From the NCBI RefSeq assembly GCF_040365005.1, contig NZ_BAABWV010000003.1:62001-126000 (forward strand): DNA of 64,000 nucleotides, read 5' to 3'. The notes under the pieces are model-generated. The model searched no databases, was not told where the DNA came from, and saw nothing but the letters and a program-made list of their open reading frames with translations. Positions 7,418 through 15,699 of the stretch are shown here, in pieces (position 1 is the stretch's first letter; each line of letters begins with the position of its first letter). The position numbers and the translations under genes were made by a program. This DNA is from Antarcticimicrobium sp040365005. GTDB taxonomy: Bacteria > Pseudomonadota > Alphaproteobacteria > Rhodobacterales > Rhodobacteraceae.

Positions 7418-8228
7418 CAGCCCCGAAACCCCGGCCCGTTCACTGGGCCGCAAGACCATTCGCCCGACCCTGAAGCCGCGCGAGCTGATCACCCAGACCC
7501 CCGACCTTTTCGGGGTGTGGAAGGCCAAGGTGATCACGCTGTTTCCCACGGCCTTTCCCGGCGTGCTGGGCGAAAGCCTGACCGGCAAGGCCCTGCAGGA
7601 GGGGTTGTGGCAGCTGGAAACGCTGGACCTGCGGCAGTTCGGGATCGGCAAACACCGCAACGTCGACGACACCCCCGCCGGCGGCGGCGCCGGTATGGTG
7701 TTGCGCGCCGACGTCCTGGGGCCGGCGATCGAACAGGCAATGGAGGGCACCGCGCCCAACTGGCCTCTGATCTATCTCAGCCCGCGCGGGCGGCGGATGG
7801 ACCAGCCGCTGATGCGCAACCTGGCCCGCGCCGATGGCGTTACGCTGATCTGCGGGCGGTTCGAGGGCGTCGATGAGCGGGTGCTGGAGGAATACGGCGT
7901 GCAGGAGGTCTCGCTGGGCGATTTCGTGATGACCGGCGGCGAGATCGCGGCGCAGGCCCTGATCGACGCCACCGTGCGGCTGTTGCCCGGCGTGCTGGGC
8001 AACCAGGCCTCGACCGAGGAGGAAAGCTTTTCCTCCGGATTGCTGGAACATCCGCAATATACCCGGCCCGCCGCGTGGAAGGATCGCCCGATCCCCGAGG
8101 TTCTGATGTCGGGCCACCACGGACGCATCGCGGACTGGCGCCAGCAGATGGCCGAGCGCCTGACGCAGGAGCGTCGACCGGACCTCTGGAGCAGCTATCT
8201 GGCCGGCAAGGGCGACGATCAGGGTTGA
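7410..8228 (+). CDS. trmD: tRNA (guanine37-N1)-methyltransferase TrmD
   Basis: SPOUT methyltransferase that makes m1G37 in tRNAs and prevents +1 frameshifting. From ATG 7410 the product is 272 residues, with a roughly 30-residue N-terminal extension before WKAKVITLFPTAFPGVLGES. Trefoil-knot signatures are GGGAGMVLRADV, ICGRFEGVDERV and EVSLGDFVMTGGEIAA, followed by EEESFSSGLLEHPQYTRP. It overlaps the sulfotransferase-like gene upstream. A 263-nt gap follows before rplS, unusual for this otherwise tightly packed operon. Confidence 0.97.
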   Translation: MTDSPETPARSLGRKTIRPTLKPRELITQTPDLFGVWKAKVITLFPTAFPGVLGESLTGKALQEGLWQLETLDLRQFGIGKHRNVDDTPAGGGAGMVLRADVLGPAIEQAMEGTAPNWPLIYLSPRGRRMDQPLMRNLARADGVTLICGRFEGVDERVLEEYGVQEVSLGDFVMTGGEIAAQALIDATVRLLPGVLGNQASTEEESFSSGLLEHPQYTRPAAWKDRPIPEVLMSGHHGRIADWRQQMAERLTQERRPDLWSSYLAGKGDDQG

Positions 8229-8491
8229 TCCGCCCCCGTTTATCCCGTAAACGCGCGCAGATCCCGACCCGCAATGGCGGCTTGGGATTCGTCGGGTATT
8301 GCTGAATTCCGGGTGCAGCAGGCTTTCTTCGGCCAAACGCACCAAGCATTCCCCGCGATGCAAGGAACGGACGACCTGATCTCTGGCGGGCGCCCCCGAT
8401 TTGTCGGGACAGCGGACCCGGTGAAGACCAAGAGCTCTTAGGGCGCGCAAATCTTCGTGGATCAACCGCGAGCAAATCAGGAGTAGATGCG
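8229..8491 (+). promoter_or_regulatory. Long noncoding gap upstream of rplS (possible leader or promoter region)
   Basis: A 263-nt stretch without a convincing gene. It contains a small hairpin (CCCGA 8395-8399 with TCGGG 8404-8408) and several lower-GC patches, and ends with AGGAGTAG before rplS. It is the longest noncoding segment in the operon and could hold an internal promoter or a ribosomal-protein leader. I cannot match it to a named RNA family. Confidence 0.35.
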
Positions 8492-8878
8492 ATGGACCTG
8501 ATCGCACAGCTGGAGGCGGAACAGATTTCCGCCCTGGGGAAAGACATCCCCGACTTCAAGGCCGGTGACACGATCCGTGTCGGCTTCAAGGTGACCGAAG
8601 GGTCGCGCACCCGCGTGCAGAACTATGAAGGTGTCTGCATCAGCCGCAAGAACGGCGCTGGCATCGCCGGTTCGTTCACCGTGCGCAAGATTTCCTTCGG
8701 CGAAGGCGTGGAACGTGTGTTCCCGCTTTACTCGACCAACATCGACAGCATCACCGTTGTCCGCCGCGGCCGCGTTCGCCGCGCCAAACTGTACTATCTG
8801 CGCTCGCGTCGCGGCAAATCGGCCCGGATCGCGGAAGTGTCGAACTACAAACCCAAATCGGCTGGCGCCGAGGCGTAA
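8492..8878 (+). CDS. rplS: 50S ribosomal protein L19
   Basis: Large-subunit protein at the 30S-50S interface. The 128-residue sequence has the L19 features IPDFKAGDTIRVGFKV, TRVQNYEGVCISRKNGAG, TVRKISFGEGVERVFPLYS and RRGRVRRAKLYYLRSRRGK. It starts after a long untranslated stretch and is followed 11 nt later by rpmE, so the two likely form an L19-L31 pair with a shared terminator. Confidence 0.98.
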   Translation: MDLIAQLEAEQISALGKDIPDFKAGDTIRVGFKVTEGSRTRVQNYEGVCISRKNGAGIAGSFTVRKISFGEGVERVFPLYSTNIDSITVVRRGRVRRAKLYYLRSRRGKSARIAEVSNYKPKSAGAEA

Positions 8879-8889
8879 GGAGCGGAGCG

Positions 8890-9111
8890 ATGAAAAACGG
8901 CATTCACCCCGAATATCACCTGATCGACGTCAAGCTGACCGACGGTACCGTGGTGCAGATGAAATCCACCTGGGGCGCCGAAGGCGACCAGCTGGCACTG
9001 GACATCGACCCCTCGGTGCACCCGGCCTGGACCGGTGGCTCCTCGCGCCTGATGGACACGGGCGGCCGCGTGTCGAAGTTCAAGAAGAAATACGAGGGCC
9101 TCGGCTTCTGA
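8890..9111 (+). CDS. rpmE: 50S ribosomal protein L31 (zinc-free form)
   Basis: Ribosomal protein L31, 73 residues, starting MKNGIHPEYHLIDVKLTDG and ending KFKKKYEGLGF. There is no cysteine, so this is the C-minus form that does not bind zinc; in species with both forms the C-minus type is used under zinc starvation, but many alphaproteobacteria carry only this form. It sits last in the operon, directly before a strong intrinsic terminator. Confidence 0.95.
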   Translation: MKNGIHPEYHLIDVKLTDGTVVQMKSTWGAEGDQLALDIDPSVHPAWTGGSSRLMDTGGRVSKFKKKYEGLGF

Positions 9112-9134
9112 GCCGACCTCCTCGATGGTTTCGG

Positions 9135-9162
9135 AACGCCGCCCCCTCGGGGCGGCGTTTTT
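9135..9162 (+). terminator. Intrinsic terminator after rpmE
   Basis: CGCCGCCCC at 9137-9145 pairs perfectly with GGGGCGGCG at 9149-9157 around a 3-nt loop, extended by AA/TT pairs, and is followed by a run of five T. This ends the ffh-to-rpmE transcription unit 25 nt after the rpmE stop. Confidence 0.9.
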
Positions 9163-9309
9163 CGTTTCAGCCCCATGCGCGGGTGGCGTGGCAATCACAT
9201 CGACTTGTGAAACCACTTGCGCGCAAGCTAGGGGTTTTTCTTGCAACCGCCCCAAGATATAGTATGCCGAACGGGAAAACAGAGCCTAACAAGGGCCGGA
9301 GACGAGAAT

Positions 9310-10119
9310 ATGGCGCATATCATTGTGGTCGGAAACGAAAAGGGCGGTGCGGGCAAATCCACCGTCTCGATGCATGTGGCAAGCGCACTTGCCCGGCTGG
9401 GCCACAAGGTGGCAGCGCTGGATCTGGACCTGCGCCAGCGGTCACTGGGACGCTACGTGGAGAACCGCGCCGCATTCATCAAGGAACACGACGTGGACCT
9501 GCCTCAGGTGCGGCTGCACGAGCTGCCGGAGATCGACCCGGCCACGCTGAATCCCGGCGAGAACGTCTATGACCACCGGCTGTCGGCGGCGATCTCGGGG
9601 CTGGAGGCGGACAATGATTTCATCCTGATTGATTGCCCCGGTTCGCACACCCGGCTGAGCCAGGTGGCGCATTCGCTGGCCGATACGCTGATCACGCCGC
9701 TGAACGACAGTTTCATCGATTTCGACCTGTTGGCGCACACCGATCCCACCGGGGAAAAGATCCTCGGCCCCTCGGTCTATTCCGAGATGGTGTGGAATGC
9801 CCGCCAGTTGCGGGCACAGGCCGGGCTGAAGCCGATCGACTGGGTGGTCATTCGCAACCGCGTCGGCACCCAGCGGATGGTGAACAAGGAAAAGATGGAG
9901 CGCGCGGTCAAGATGCTGTCCAAGCGCATCGGGTTCCGCATCGCCCCCGGCTTTTCCGAGCGCGTGATCTTCCGCGAGCTGTTTCCGCGCGGGCTGACCC
10001 TGCTGGACCTGCGCGATGTCGGCGTGCGCCAGCTCAACATCTCGAACATCGCGGCGCGACAGGAATTGCGCGACATGATGAAGGCGCTGAACCTGCCCGA
10101 CGTCAACGTCAAGTTCTAG
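9310..10119 (+). CDS. mipZ: Cell division positioning ATPase MipZ
   Basis: ParA-superfamily ATPase that forms a polar gradient and keeps FtsZ at midcell in alphaproteobacteria. The 269-residue protein begins MAHIIVVGNEKGGAGKST, with the deviant Walker A KGGAGKST at residues 11-18, then DLDLRQRSLGRYVENR and FILIDCPGSHTRLSQ (Walker B region), which are MipZ rather than ParA features. ATG 9310 follows a TAACAAGGGCCGGAGA segment. Upstream lie a 12-bp palindrome CTTGCGCGCAAG (9216-9227) and a TATAGT box (9258-9263). It converges on the cyclase gene with only 6 nt between. Confidence 0.93.
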   Translation: MAHIIVVGNEKGGAGKSTVSMHVASALARLGHKVAALDLDLRQRSLGRYVENRAAFIKEHDVDLPQVRLHELPEIDPATLNPGENVYDHRLSAAISGLEADNDFILIDCPGSHTRLSQVAHSLADTLITPLNDSFIDFDLLAHTDPTGEKILGPSVYSEMVWNARQLRAQAGLKPIDWVVIRNRVGTQRMVNKEKMERAVKMLSKRIGFRIAPGFSERVIFRELFPRGLTLLDLRDVGVRQLNISNIAARQELRDMMKALNLPDVNVKF

Positions 10120-10125
10120 GCAGTT

Positions 10126-11358
10126 TCAGGCCACCGGGGTATAGACGGTGAACAGCTCCTGCGGCTGGGACACCCCGCGCAGCATGTAGCGCCCCAGCGA
10201 CACCAGATCATGCGGTCCGCCCGGCGCGGCCTTGCGGATCGCCTCGGACAGGATCACGTTCTGCCCGAGGCTGCGGTGCATCTCGGACAGGCGCGCGGTC
10301 AGATTCACCGCCGGGCCGATCACGGTGAAATCCAGCCGGGTTTCCGACCCGATATTGCCGTAAAAAATCTCGCCCGCGTGCAGCGCCATGGTGAAGCCAG
10401 TGACCGGCAGCGCCTGCGCCACGCGATCCCGGTTGAGTGCCTCGATCCGCTCGGTCAGGTCGGCCACCGTGTCCAGCGCGGCCCCGGCCGCGACCGCCTG
10501 CTCCGGCTGGTCGAACATCGCCAGCAACCCGTCGCCCATGAACTTCAGGACATGACCGCCGCGCGCGTGGATCGTGTCGACCACCACCCCGAGATAAGCG
10601 TTGAGCATGGTGATCAGGTCGGGAACCGGGATGCGCTCGGCCAGGCTGGTAAAGCCGCTGAGGTCGAAATAGAAGATCACCGCGTCGATCCGCTGGAGCG
10701 AGCCGCGCTGGATTTCGCCCGACAGCACCCGCCTGCCGGCGTCATGGCCCAGGTAGGCGCCCAGCAGATCCCGCGCGATCCGCCGGTTCGACGTCGATTT
10801 CAACGCCAGCCCCAAGTGCGGCAGGGTGCCCCGAATCAGGCACAGATCGCTGTCCGAGAACCCGTCCGGGTGATCGCTGGTCCAAGAGGCGAGCATGCCC
10901 TCGGGCGTATAGGCGGGATCGAAATCCGCGTTCTCGGCCGGTTTCTCGAACGTCAGGCCGGTGGCGAAATAATCGGTCGCACCGCGTTCGCGCAGCTCGT
11001 TGAGCAAGGGATACCGGCTGTGATGCCCCGGGTCGGGCATGCGCTCGCGCAGCTCCGTCTTGCCGGAGTGAATGATCTCATAAAGCGGGCTTTGCAGCCA
11101 TTCCCGGCGCGGCGTGGTCTGGTGGGCAAAGCGTTGCTGCGACACGCCGCTTTCCCCGCGCAGCCATTCGAAGGCGATCCCGCCAAAACGCGGGTGCAGG
11201 GCCCGCTGCGCCACGTGCAGACGATAGAGCGGCACGCCGATCTCCGTGAGCTTGCCGCAATACCCGGACAGCAGTTCCTCGCGCGCGGTTCCGTCGATGC
11301 CACGCGACAACAGCCAATCCGACAGGTCAGGCGCGGCAGGATGGCGGGAACGGGACAT
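10126..11358 (-). CDS. Class III adenylate/guanylate cyclase
   Basis: Cyclase making cAMP (or cGMP) from the nucleoside triphosphate. The 410-residue protein has an unclassified N-terminal region (1-190) without obvious membrane segments, then a class III catalytic domain from about 215: FDLSGFTSL with metal-binding Asp232, KFMGDGLLAMF with Asp276, and GNIGSETRLDFTVIGPAVNLTARL-like sequence split across residues 330-355. Rhizobial and roseobacter genomes carry many such soluble cyclases with variable sensor regions. The signal sensed is unknown. It is convergent with mipZ and reads away from the MarR gene. Confidence 0.9.
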   Translation of the reverse strand: MSRSRHPAAPDLSDWLLSRGIDGTAREELLSGYCGKLTEIGVPLYRLHVAQRALHPRFGGIAFEWLRGESGVSQQRFAHQTTPRREWLQSPLYEIIHSGKTELRERMPDPGHHSRYPLLNELRERGATDYFATGLTFEKPAENADFDPAYTPEGMLASWTSDHPDGFSDSDLCLIRGTLPHLGLALKSTSNRRIARDLLGAYLGHDAGRRVLSGEIQRGSLQRIDAVIFYFDLSGFTSLAERIPVPDLITMLNAYLGVVVDTIHARGGHVLKFMGDGLLAMFDQPEQAVAAGAALDTVADLTERIEALNRDRVAQALPVTGFTMALHAGEIFYGNIGSETRLDFTVIGPAVNLTARLSEMHRSLGQNVILSEAIRKAAPGGPHDLVSLGRYMLRGVSQPQELFTVYTPVA

Positions 11359-11415
11359 GCAAAGGCTCCACGAGAGACAAGAGTTTCAATAACATAAGAC
11401 GCGGTATTTCTCGAT

Positions 11416-11880
11416 CTAGCGGATGCCGGCCAACTGCCGGAGCATGGACCGCAACAACGCCACCTCACCGCTGGTGAAATGGCGCGCCAGCTTGGCATCA
11501 TAGTCCCGTGCGACTCCGCGAAGGTCGCGATACGCCGCCTCGCCCGCCGGCGTCAATTCCAAATGCTCCGACCGGCGGTCGCGCGCATCCCTTGTCCGGG
11601 TCAGGAACCGGCGATCGGCCAGCCGCTGGACCGCGCGGCTGACCTTGGTCTTGTGCATCCTGGCACGCGTCCCGATCTCCTTTGCGGTCAACCGCCCGTA
11701 CATCCCGAGGTGAAACAGCACCCGCCATTCGGTGCGCAGCATGCCATAGCGGTTCTTGTACACGTTCTGAAACGCCAGAGAGCTTTCCTCGGCCGCCTGG
11801 TTGAGCAGGAACGGCAGGAAATCGGCCAGGTCAAAGCTGTCCTCCCCGGTTTCGGGATTTGGCGATTTTTCCGTCATCAT
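11416..11880 (-). CDS. MarR family regulator, probable repressor of the homogentisate genes
   Basis: Winged-helix MarR protein of 154 residues (ATG 11880; ATG 11877 is equally possible). The recognition region reads LTAKEIGTRARMHKTKVSRAVQRLADR, followed by the wing FLTRTRDARDRRSEHLELT. It diverges from hmgA with 60 nt between start codons, and an inverted repeat lies in that gap, so autoregulation and repression of hmgA-fahA is the natural inference, as for HmgR-type regulators. The ligand is probably homogentisate or a related acid, but that is not shown by sequence. Confidence 0.88.
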   Translation of the reverse strand: MMTEKSPNPETGEDSFDLADFLPFLLNQAAEESSLAFQNVYKNRYGMLRTEWRVLFHLGMYGRLTAKEIGTRARMHKTKVSRAVQRLADRRFLTRTRDARDRRSEHLELTPAGEAAYRDLRGVARDYDAKLARHFTSGEVALLRSMLRQLAGIR

Positions 11881-11887
11881 GTATTGT

Positions 11888-11905
11888 TAGTTACAAAATC
11901 AACTA
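11888..11905. promoter_or_regulatory. Candidate MarR operator between the regulator and hmgA
   Basis: TAGTT (11888-11892) and AACTA (11901-11905) form an inverted repeat with an 8-nt A/T-rich spacer in the 60-nt divergent gap, which is markedly AT-rich compared with its surroundings. Size and position suit a MarR dimer site controlling both directions. Confidence 0.5.
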
Positions 11906-11939
11906 TTACGCAGCAAGCAGGATTTAGGAGGAGCGCGCG

Positions 11940-13295
11940 ATGAACCGTCCGATGGACCCCCACAGCTTGGTGCAGGCTGCTTCGCCCACCGGCACCACCG
12001 AGGGCTACATGCCCGGCTTTGGCAACGACTTCGAGACCGAGGCCCTGCCCGGCGCCCTGCCCCAGGGCATGAACAGCCCGCAGAAGTGCAACTATGGTCT
12101 TTACGGCGAACAGCTCTCCGGCACCGCCTTTACCGCCAACCCGCCGGAGCGGACCTGGACCTATCGCATCCGTCCCAGCGTCAAGCATTCGGCCCGCTAC
12201 GAAAAGATCGACCTGCCGCACTGGAAATCCGCACCCAACGTGGACCCCGACGTGATCAGCCTGGGCCAGTACCGCTGGGATCCGGTTCCCTATACGGACG
12301 AAAAACAGACCTGGCTGACCGGCATGCGCACCATGACCACCGCCGGCGACGTGAACACCCAGGTGGGCATGGCCAGCCATGTCTACCTGATCACCGCCTC
12401 GATGGTGGACGAATATTTCTACTCGGCCGATTCCGAACTGCTGGTGGTGCCGCAGGAGGGCCGTCTGCGCTTTGCGACCGAGCTGGGCATCATCGACCTG
12501 GAGCCGAAAGAGATCGCCATCCTGCCGCGCGGGCTGGTCTATCGCGTCGAGGTGCTGGAGGGACCGGCGCGCGGTTTCGTCTGCGAGAATTACGGCCAGA
12601 AGTTCGAGCTGCCGGCGCGCGGCCCGATCGGCGCCAACGCCATGGCCAACCCGCGCGACTTCAAGGCCCCTGTGGCCGCCTTCGAGGACCGCGAGACCCC
12701 ATCGACCCTGACCATCAAGTGGTGCGGCCAGTTCCATCAGACGAAGATCGCCCAGTCGCCGTTGGACGTGGTGGCCTGGCACGGAAATTACGCGCCCTAC
12801 AAATACGACCTGCGCACCTATTGCCCGGTCGGCGCGATCCTGTTCGACCATCCCGACCCGTCGATCTTTACCGTTCTGACCGCCCCCTCGGGCGTGCCGG
12901 GCACCGCCAACATCGACTTCGTGCTGTTCCGCGACCGCTGGATGGTGGCCGAGAACACCTTCCGCCCGCCGTGGTACCACAAGAACATCATGTCCGAGCT
13001 GATGGGCAACATCCATGGCCAGTATGACGCCAAGCCGCAGGGGTTCGTGCCCGGCGGGATGAGCCTGCACAACATGATGCTGCCGCACGGGCCGGACAAG
13101 ACCGCCTTCGAGGGGGCGTCGAACTCCAACCTCGGGCCGGAAAAGCTGGAGAACACCATGTCCTTCATGTTCGAGACCCGCTTTCCGCAGCACCTGACCG
13201 CCTTTGCCGCGCAAGAGGCACCGCTGCAGGACGATTACATCGACTGCTGGAGCGATATCGAAAAAAAGTTCGACGGCACGCCCGGAACCAAGTGA
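11940..13295 (+). CDS. hmgA: Homogentisate 1,2-dioxygenase
   Basis: Fe(II) ring-cleaving dioxygenase opening homogentisate to maleylacetoacetate in phenylalanine/tyrosine catabolism. The 451-residue length is normal. Family segments include YMPGFGNDFETEALPGALP, QCKNYGLYAEQ-like CNYGLYGEQLSGTAFT, and near the C-terminus FRPPWYHKNIMSE and SLHNMMLPHGPD, which carry the His, Glu and His iron ligands. AGGAGG precedes the ATG by 9 nt. It is the first gene of the homogentisate set, followed by fahA. Confidence 0.98.
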   Translation: MNRPMDPHSLVQAASPTGTTEGYMPGFGNDFETEALPGALPQGMNSPQKCNYGLYGEQLSGTAFTANPPERTWTYRIRPSVKHSARYEKIDLPHWKSAPNVDPDVISLGQYRWDPVPYTDEKQTWLTGMRTMTTAGDVNTQVGMASHVYLITASMVDEYFYSADSELLVVPQEGRLRFATELGIIDLEPKEIAILPRGLVYRVEVLEGPARGFVCENYGQKFELPARGPIGANAMANPRDFKAPVAAFEDRETPSTLTIKWCGQFHQTKIAQSPLDVVAWHGNYAPYKYDLRTYCPVGAILFDHPDPSIFTVLTAPSGVPGTANIDFVLFRDRWMVAENTFRPPWYHKNIMSELMGNIHGQYDAKPQGFVPGGMSLHNMMLPHGPDKTAFEGASNSNLGPEKLENTMSFMFETRFPQHLTAFAAQEAPLQDDYIDCWSDIEKKFDGTPGTK

Positions 13296-13374
13296 GGCCT
13301 GACGGGTTTCCCCCTCCCCGCGCCACGGCGTAGGGTGGGCTCAATCCAACACCTCGACCGACAAGGAAACTGAA

Positions 13375-14631
13375 ATGCCCCTGATGAAAAGCTGGGTGGA
13401 GAGCGCCAATGCGCCCGACTGCCCCTTTCCCCTGAACAACCTGCCCTATGGCGTGTTCTCGATCGAAGAAGACGATCCGCGCTGCGGCGTGGCCATCGGC
13501 GACAAGATCCTCGACGTGACCGCCGCCGAGGCCGAGGGCCTGATCACGCTGGACGACATGCCGCTGTTCGACCTGCCGTTCTGGAACCCGCTGATGGAAG
13601 AAGGCCCCGCCGTCTGGGCCGCCCTGCGCGACCGGCTGATCGCGCTGCTGTCCGAGGGCGCGGAAGAGCGCGCCACGGTCGAGCCACTGCTGGTGCCGAT
13701 GGCCGGGGCCGAACTGCACATGCCCTTCGCGGTCTCGGAATACACCGATTTCTATGCGGGCAAGAATCATGCCGTCAACGTCGGCACCATGTTCCGGGGG
13801 GCGGAAAACGCGCTGCCGCCGAACTGGCTGCATATCCCGATCGGCTATAATGGCCGGGCGTCGTCCGTGGTGGTATCCGGCACCGAAGTGCGCCGCCCCT
13901 GGGGGCAGCTCAAATCGCCCGATCATGACAAGCCCGCCTTCCTGCCCTCGCGCCGTTTCGACATCGAGCTTGAGATGGGCGCCATCGTCGGCACCCCCTC
14001 GGACGGGCCGATCACCGTGCAGGAGGCCGATGATCACATCTTCGGCTACGTGCTGCTGAACGACTGGTCGGCACGCGACATCCAGGCCTGGGAATACCAG
14101 CCGCTGGGGCCGTTCCAGGCCAAGGCGACCGCCACCACCATCAGCCCCTGGATCGTGACCAAGCCGGCGCTGGAGCCGTTCCGCACCGATACGCCGGCGC
14201 GCGAGGTCGAACTGCTGGATCACCTCAAGGACTGCGGCCCGATGCTCTATGACATCGAGCTGGAGGTGACGCTGGCCCCCGAGGGCAAGGCTGAAACCAC
14301 GCTCGCGCAGACCAACTACAAGGAAATGTACTATTCCGCCGCCCAGCAACTGGCGCATCACAGCACCAGCGGTTGCCCGATGAACGCAGGCGACCTGCTG
14401 GGTTCCGGCACCATCTCCGGCACAGAGAAACACCAGCGCGGCTCGCTTCTGGAACTGAGCTGGGGCGGCAAGGAGCCGATCGAGCTGGACAGCGGCGAGA
14501 CCCGGACCTTCATCGCGGATAACGACACCCTGACGCTCAAGGGCGCGGCCAAGGGCGACGGCTATACCATCGGTTTCGGCGATTGTGTGGGCAAGGTGCT
14601 GCCGGCGCGGGACGATCCTTTCGCGCGATGA
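13375..14631 (+). CDS. fahA: Fumarylacetoacetase
   Basis: Last enzyme of the homogentisate pathway, hydrolysing fumarylacetoacetate to fumarate and acetoacetate. The 418-residue protein contains DFYAGKNHAVNVGTMFRG (Asp/His catalytic and metal residues), the ELEMGAIVG pair of metal-binding glutamates, and LLNDWSARDIQAWEYQPLG. Length and N-terminal SH3-like region match the full-length eukaryote-type FAH rather than short FAH-fold decarboxylases. It lies 79 nt after hmgA with AAGGAAAC before the ATG, and its stop overlaps the next start. Confidence 0.97.
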   Translation: MPLMKSWVESANAPDCPFPLNNLPYGVFSIEEDDPRCGVAIGDKILDVTAAEAEGLITLDDMPLFDLPFWNPLMEEGPAVWAALRDRLIALLSEGAEERATVEPLLVPMAGAELHMPFAVSEYTDFYAGKNHAVNVGTMFRGAENALPPNWLHIPIGYNGRASSVVVSGTEVRRPWGQLKSPDHDKPAFLPSRRFDIELEMGAIVGTPSDGPITVQEADDHIFGYVLLNDWSARDIQAWEYQPLGPFQAKATATTISPWIVTKPALEPFRTDTPAREVELLDHLKDCGPMLYDIELEVTLAPEGKAETTLAQTNYKEMYYSAAQQLAHHSTSGCPMNAGDLLGSGTISGTEKHQRGSLLELSWGGKEPIELDSGETRTFIADNDTLTLKGAAKGDGYTIGFGDCVGKVLPARDDPFAR

Positions 14632-14978
14632 TCGGGCTGGACCACATACAGCTCGCGATCCCGAGAGAGGGCGAGGCGGCCTGCCGCGCGTTCTGGGGCG
14701 ATCTTGTCGGCCTTGCCGAGCTCGAGAAACCCCGGACGCTGCGCCAGCGCGGTGGCTGCTGGTTCAGGCTGGACGGCGCCGAGTTGCACCTTGGTGTCGA
14801 GGAGCGGTTCTCGCCCGCGAAAAAGGCACATCCCGGCTTCCGCGTGGACGAGATCGAGGGGCTGGCCAGCCGCCTTTCCGAAGGGGGACACGCCATCACC
14901 TGGGACGCGACCATCCCCGGGCGCAAACGCTTCTTCACCGAGGACCCGTTCGGCAATCGCCTGGAGTTCCTCGGATGA
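14628..14978 (+). CDS. VOC family (glyoxalase-fold) protein
   Basis: Small vicinal-oxygen-chelate protein of 116 residues, starting MIGLDHIQLAIPREGEAAC and ending FTEDPFGNRLEFLG, the paired halves of a VOC module. Metal-ligand positions His (LDHIQLA), His (AELHLGVE) and Glu (NRLEFL) are visible, so it is probably an active metalloenzyme or a binding protein. The ATGA overlap with fahA implies co-translation and a link with homogentisate catabolism, but the substrate is unknown. Confidence 0.88.
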   Translation: MIGLDHIQLAIPREGEAACRAFWGDLVGLAELEKPRTLRQRGGCWFRLDGAELHLGVEERFSPAKKAHPGFRVDEIEGLASRLSEGGHAITWDATIPGRKRFFTEDPFGNRLEFLG

Positions 14979-15015
14979 CCCGGCTTTTCCTCTTACCGGA
15001 AATATCCTGGGGGTT

Positions 15016-15032
15016 TGGGGGCAAAGCCCCCA
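15016..15032. repeat. GGGGGC-AAA-GCCCCC intergenic hairpin between convergent genes
   Basis: TGGGGGC (15016-15022) and GCCCCCA (15026-15032) form a perfect hairpin with a 3-nt loop, placed in the 98-nt gap between converging genes and preceded by AAATATCCTGGGGG. There is no T-tract. From memory such G-run hairpins recur in roseobacter intergenic DNA; this should be tested by a genome search. Confidence 0.55.
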
Positions 15033-15076
15033 TGACCGGGCGGGGACACGGCGACGGCCCGGGCCTTGCCGCCACC

Positions 15077-15643
15077 TCAGACACCCGCCTGCCAGTCCAG
15101 CACGGATTGCAGTGGGCAGAGCAGCATCAGCATGTTCAGCGTCAGCCCGTCGCGGATCAGCGCGAGGGTCAGCACCTCGAACCCCACCACGATCGCCACG
15201 CTGGCCCAGATCGGCAGCCGCCGGGCCAAGGCAAAGCCCAGCAGCATGGCCAGAATATCGACGGTGGAATTGATCACCGCATCGCCGTTGTAATCGACCG
15301 AGACGGTCGCACTGCGATATCGTTCGATCACCCAGGGGGTATTCTCGACGATCTCCCAAGTGCATTCGACCGCCATGGCGATCACCAGCCGCCAGCGCAG
15401 CGGCATGGCGCGGGCGCCCCACCAGAGGGCGGCGAAGAACAGGATGCCGTGCATCAGGTGGCTCGGGGTATACCAGTCCAGCAGCGACTGGCTGCTCGGA
15501 CCGGGATCGCCGGGGCCGTGCCACAGGGCGACCGCGCCGCAGGGACAGATCAGCGCCCGCCCCATTGCCCAAAGGATCAGGACCGTGGCCAGCAGAAGGG
15601 CCACGACCAGAACGGAAGGAAACGCGCGCCGCGATCGGATCAT
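15077..15643 (-). CDS. DUF2585 (UPF0314) integral membrane protein
   Basis: Predicted inner-membrane protein of 188 residues. Hydrophobic segments are near residues 9-28, 65-85, 125-145 and 150-172. Conserved-looking features are CPCG near residue 33, WYTPSHLMHG, and the polar block WEIVENTPWVIERYRSAT, which together fit the DUF2585 family common in alphaproteobacteria; function is unknown. The start at 15643 (MIRSRRAFPS) is preferred; a start at 15712 would cross the divergent gene's start codon. It is convergent with the VOC gene and divergent from the MBL-fold gene. Confidence 0.8.
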   Translation of the reverse strand: MIRSRRAFPSVLVVALLLATVLILWAMGRALICPCGAVALWHGPGDPGPSSQSLLDWYTPSHLMHGILFFAALWWGARAMPLRWRLVIAMAVECTWEIVENTPWVIERYRSATVSVDYNGDAVINSTVDILAMLLGFALARRLPIWASVAIVVGFEVLTLALIRDGLTLNMLMLLCPLQSVLDWQAGV

Positions 15644-15699
15644 GGCGCGAGACAAGCACGACGCCCCGGCGTCGTCCATTGAAAAGAAAAGGAAAGACC

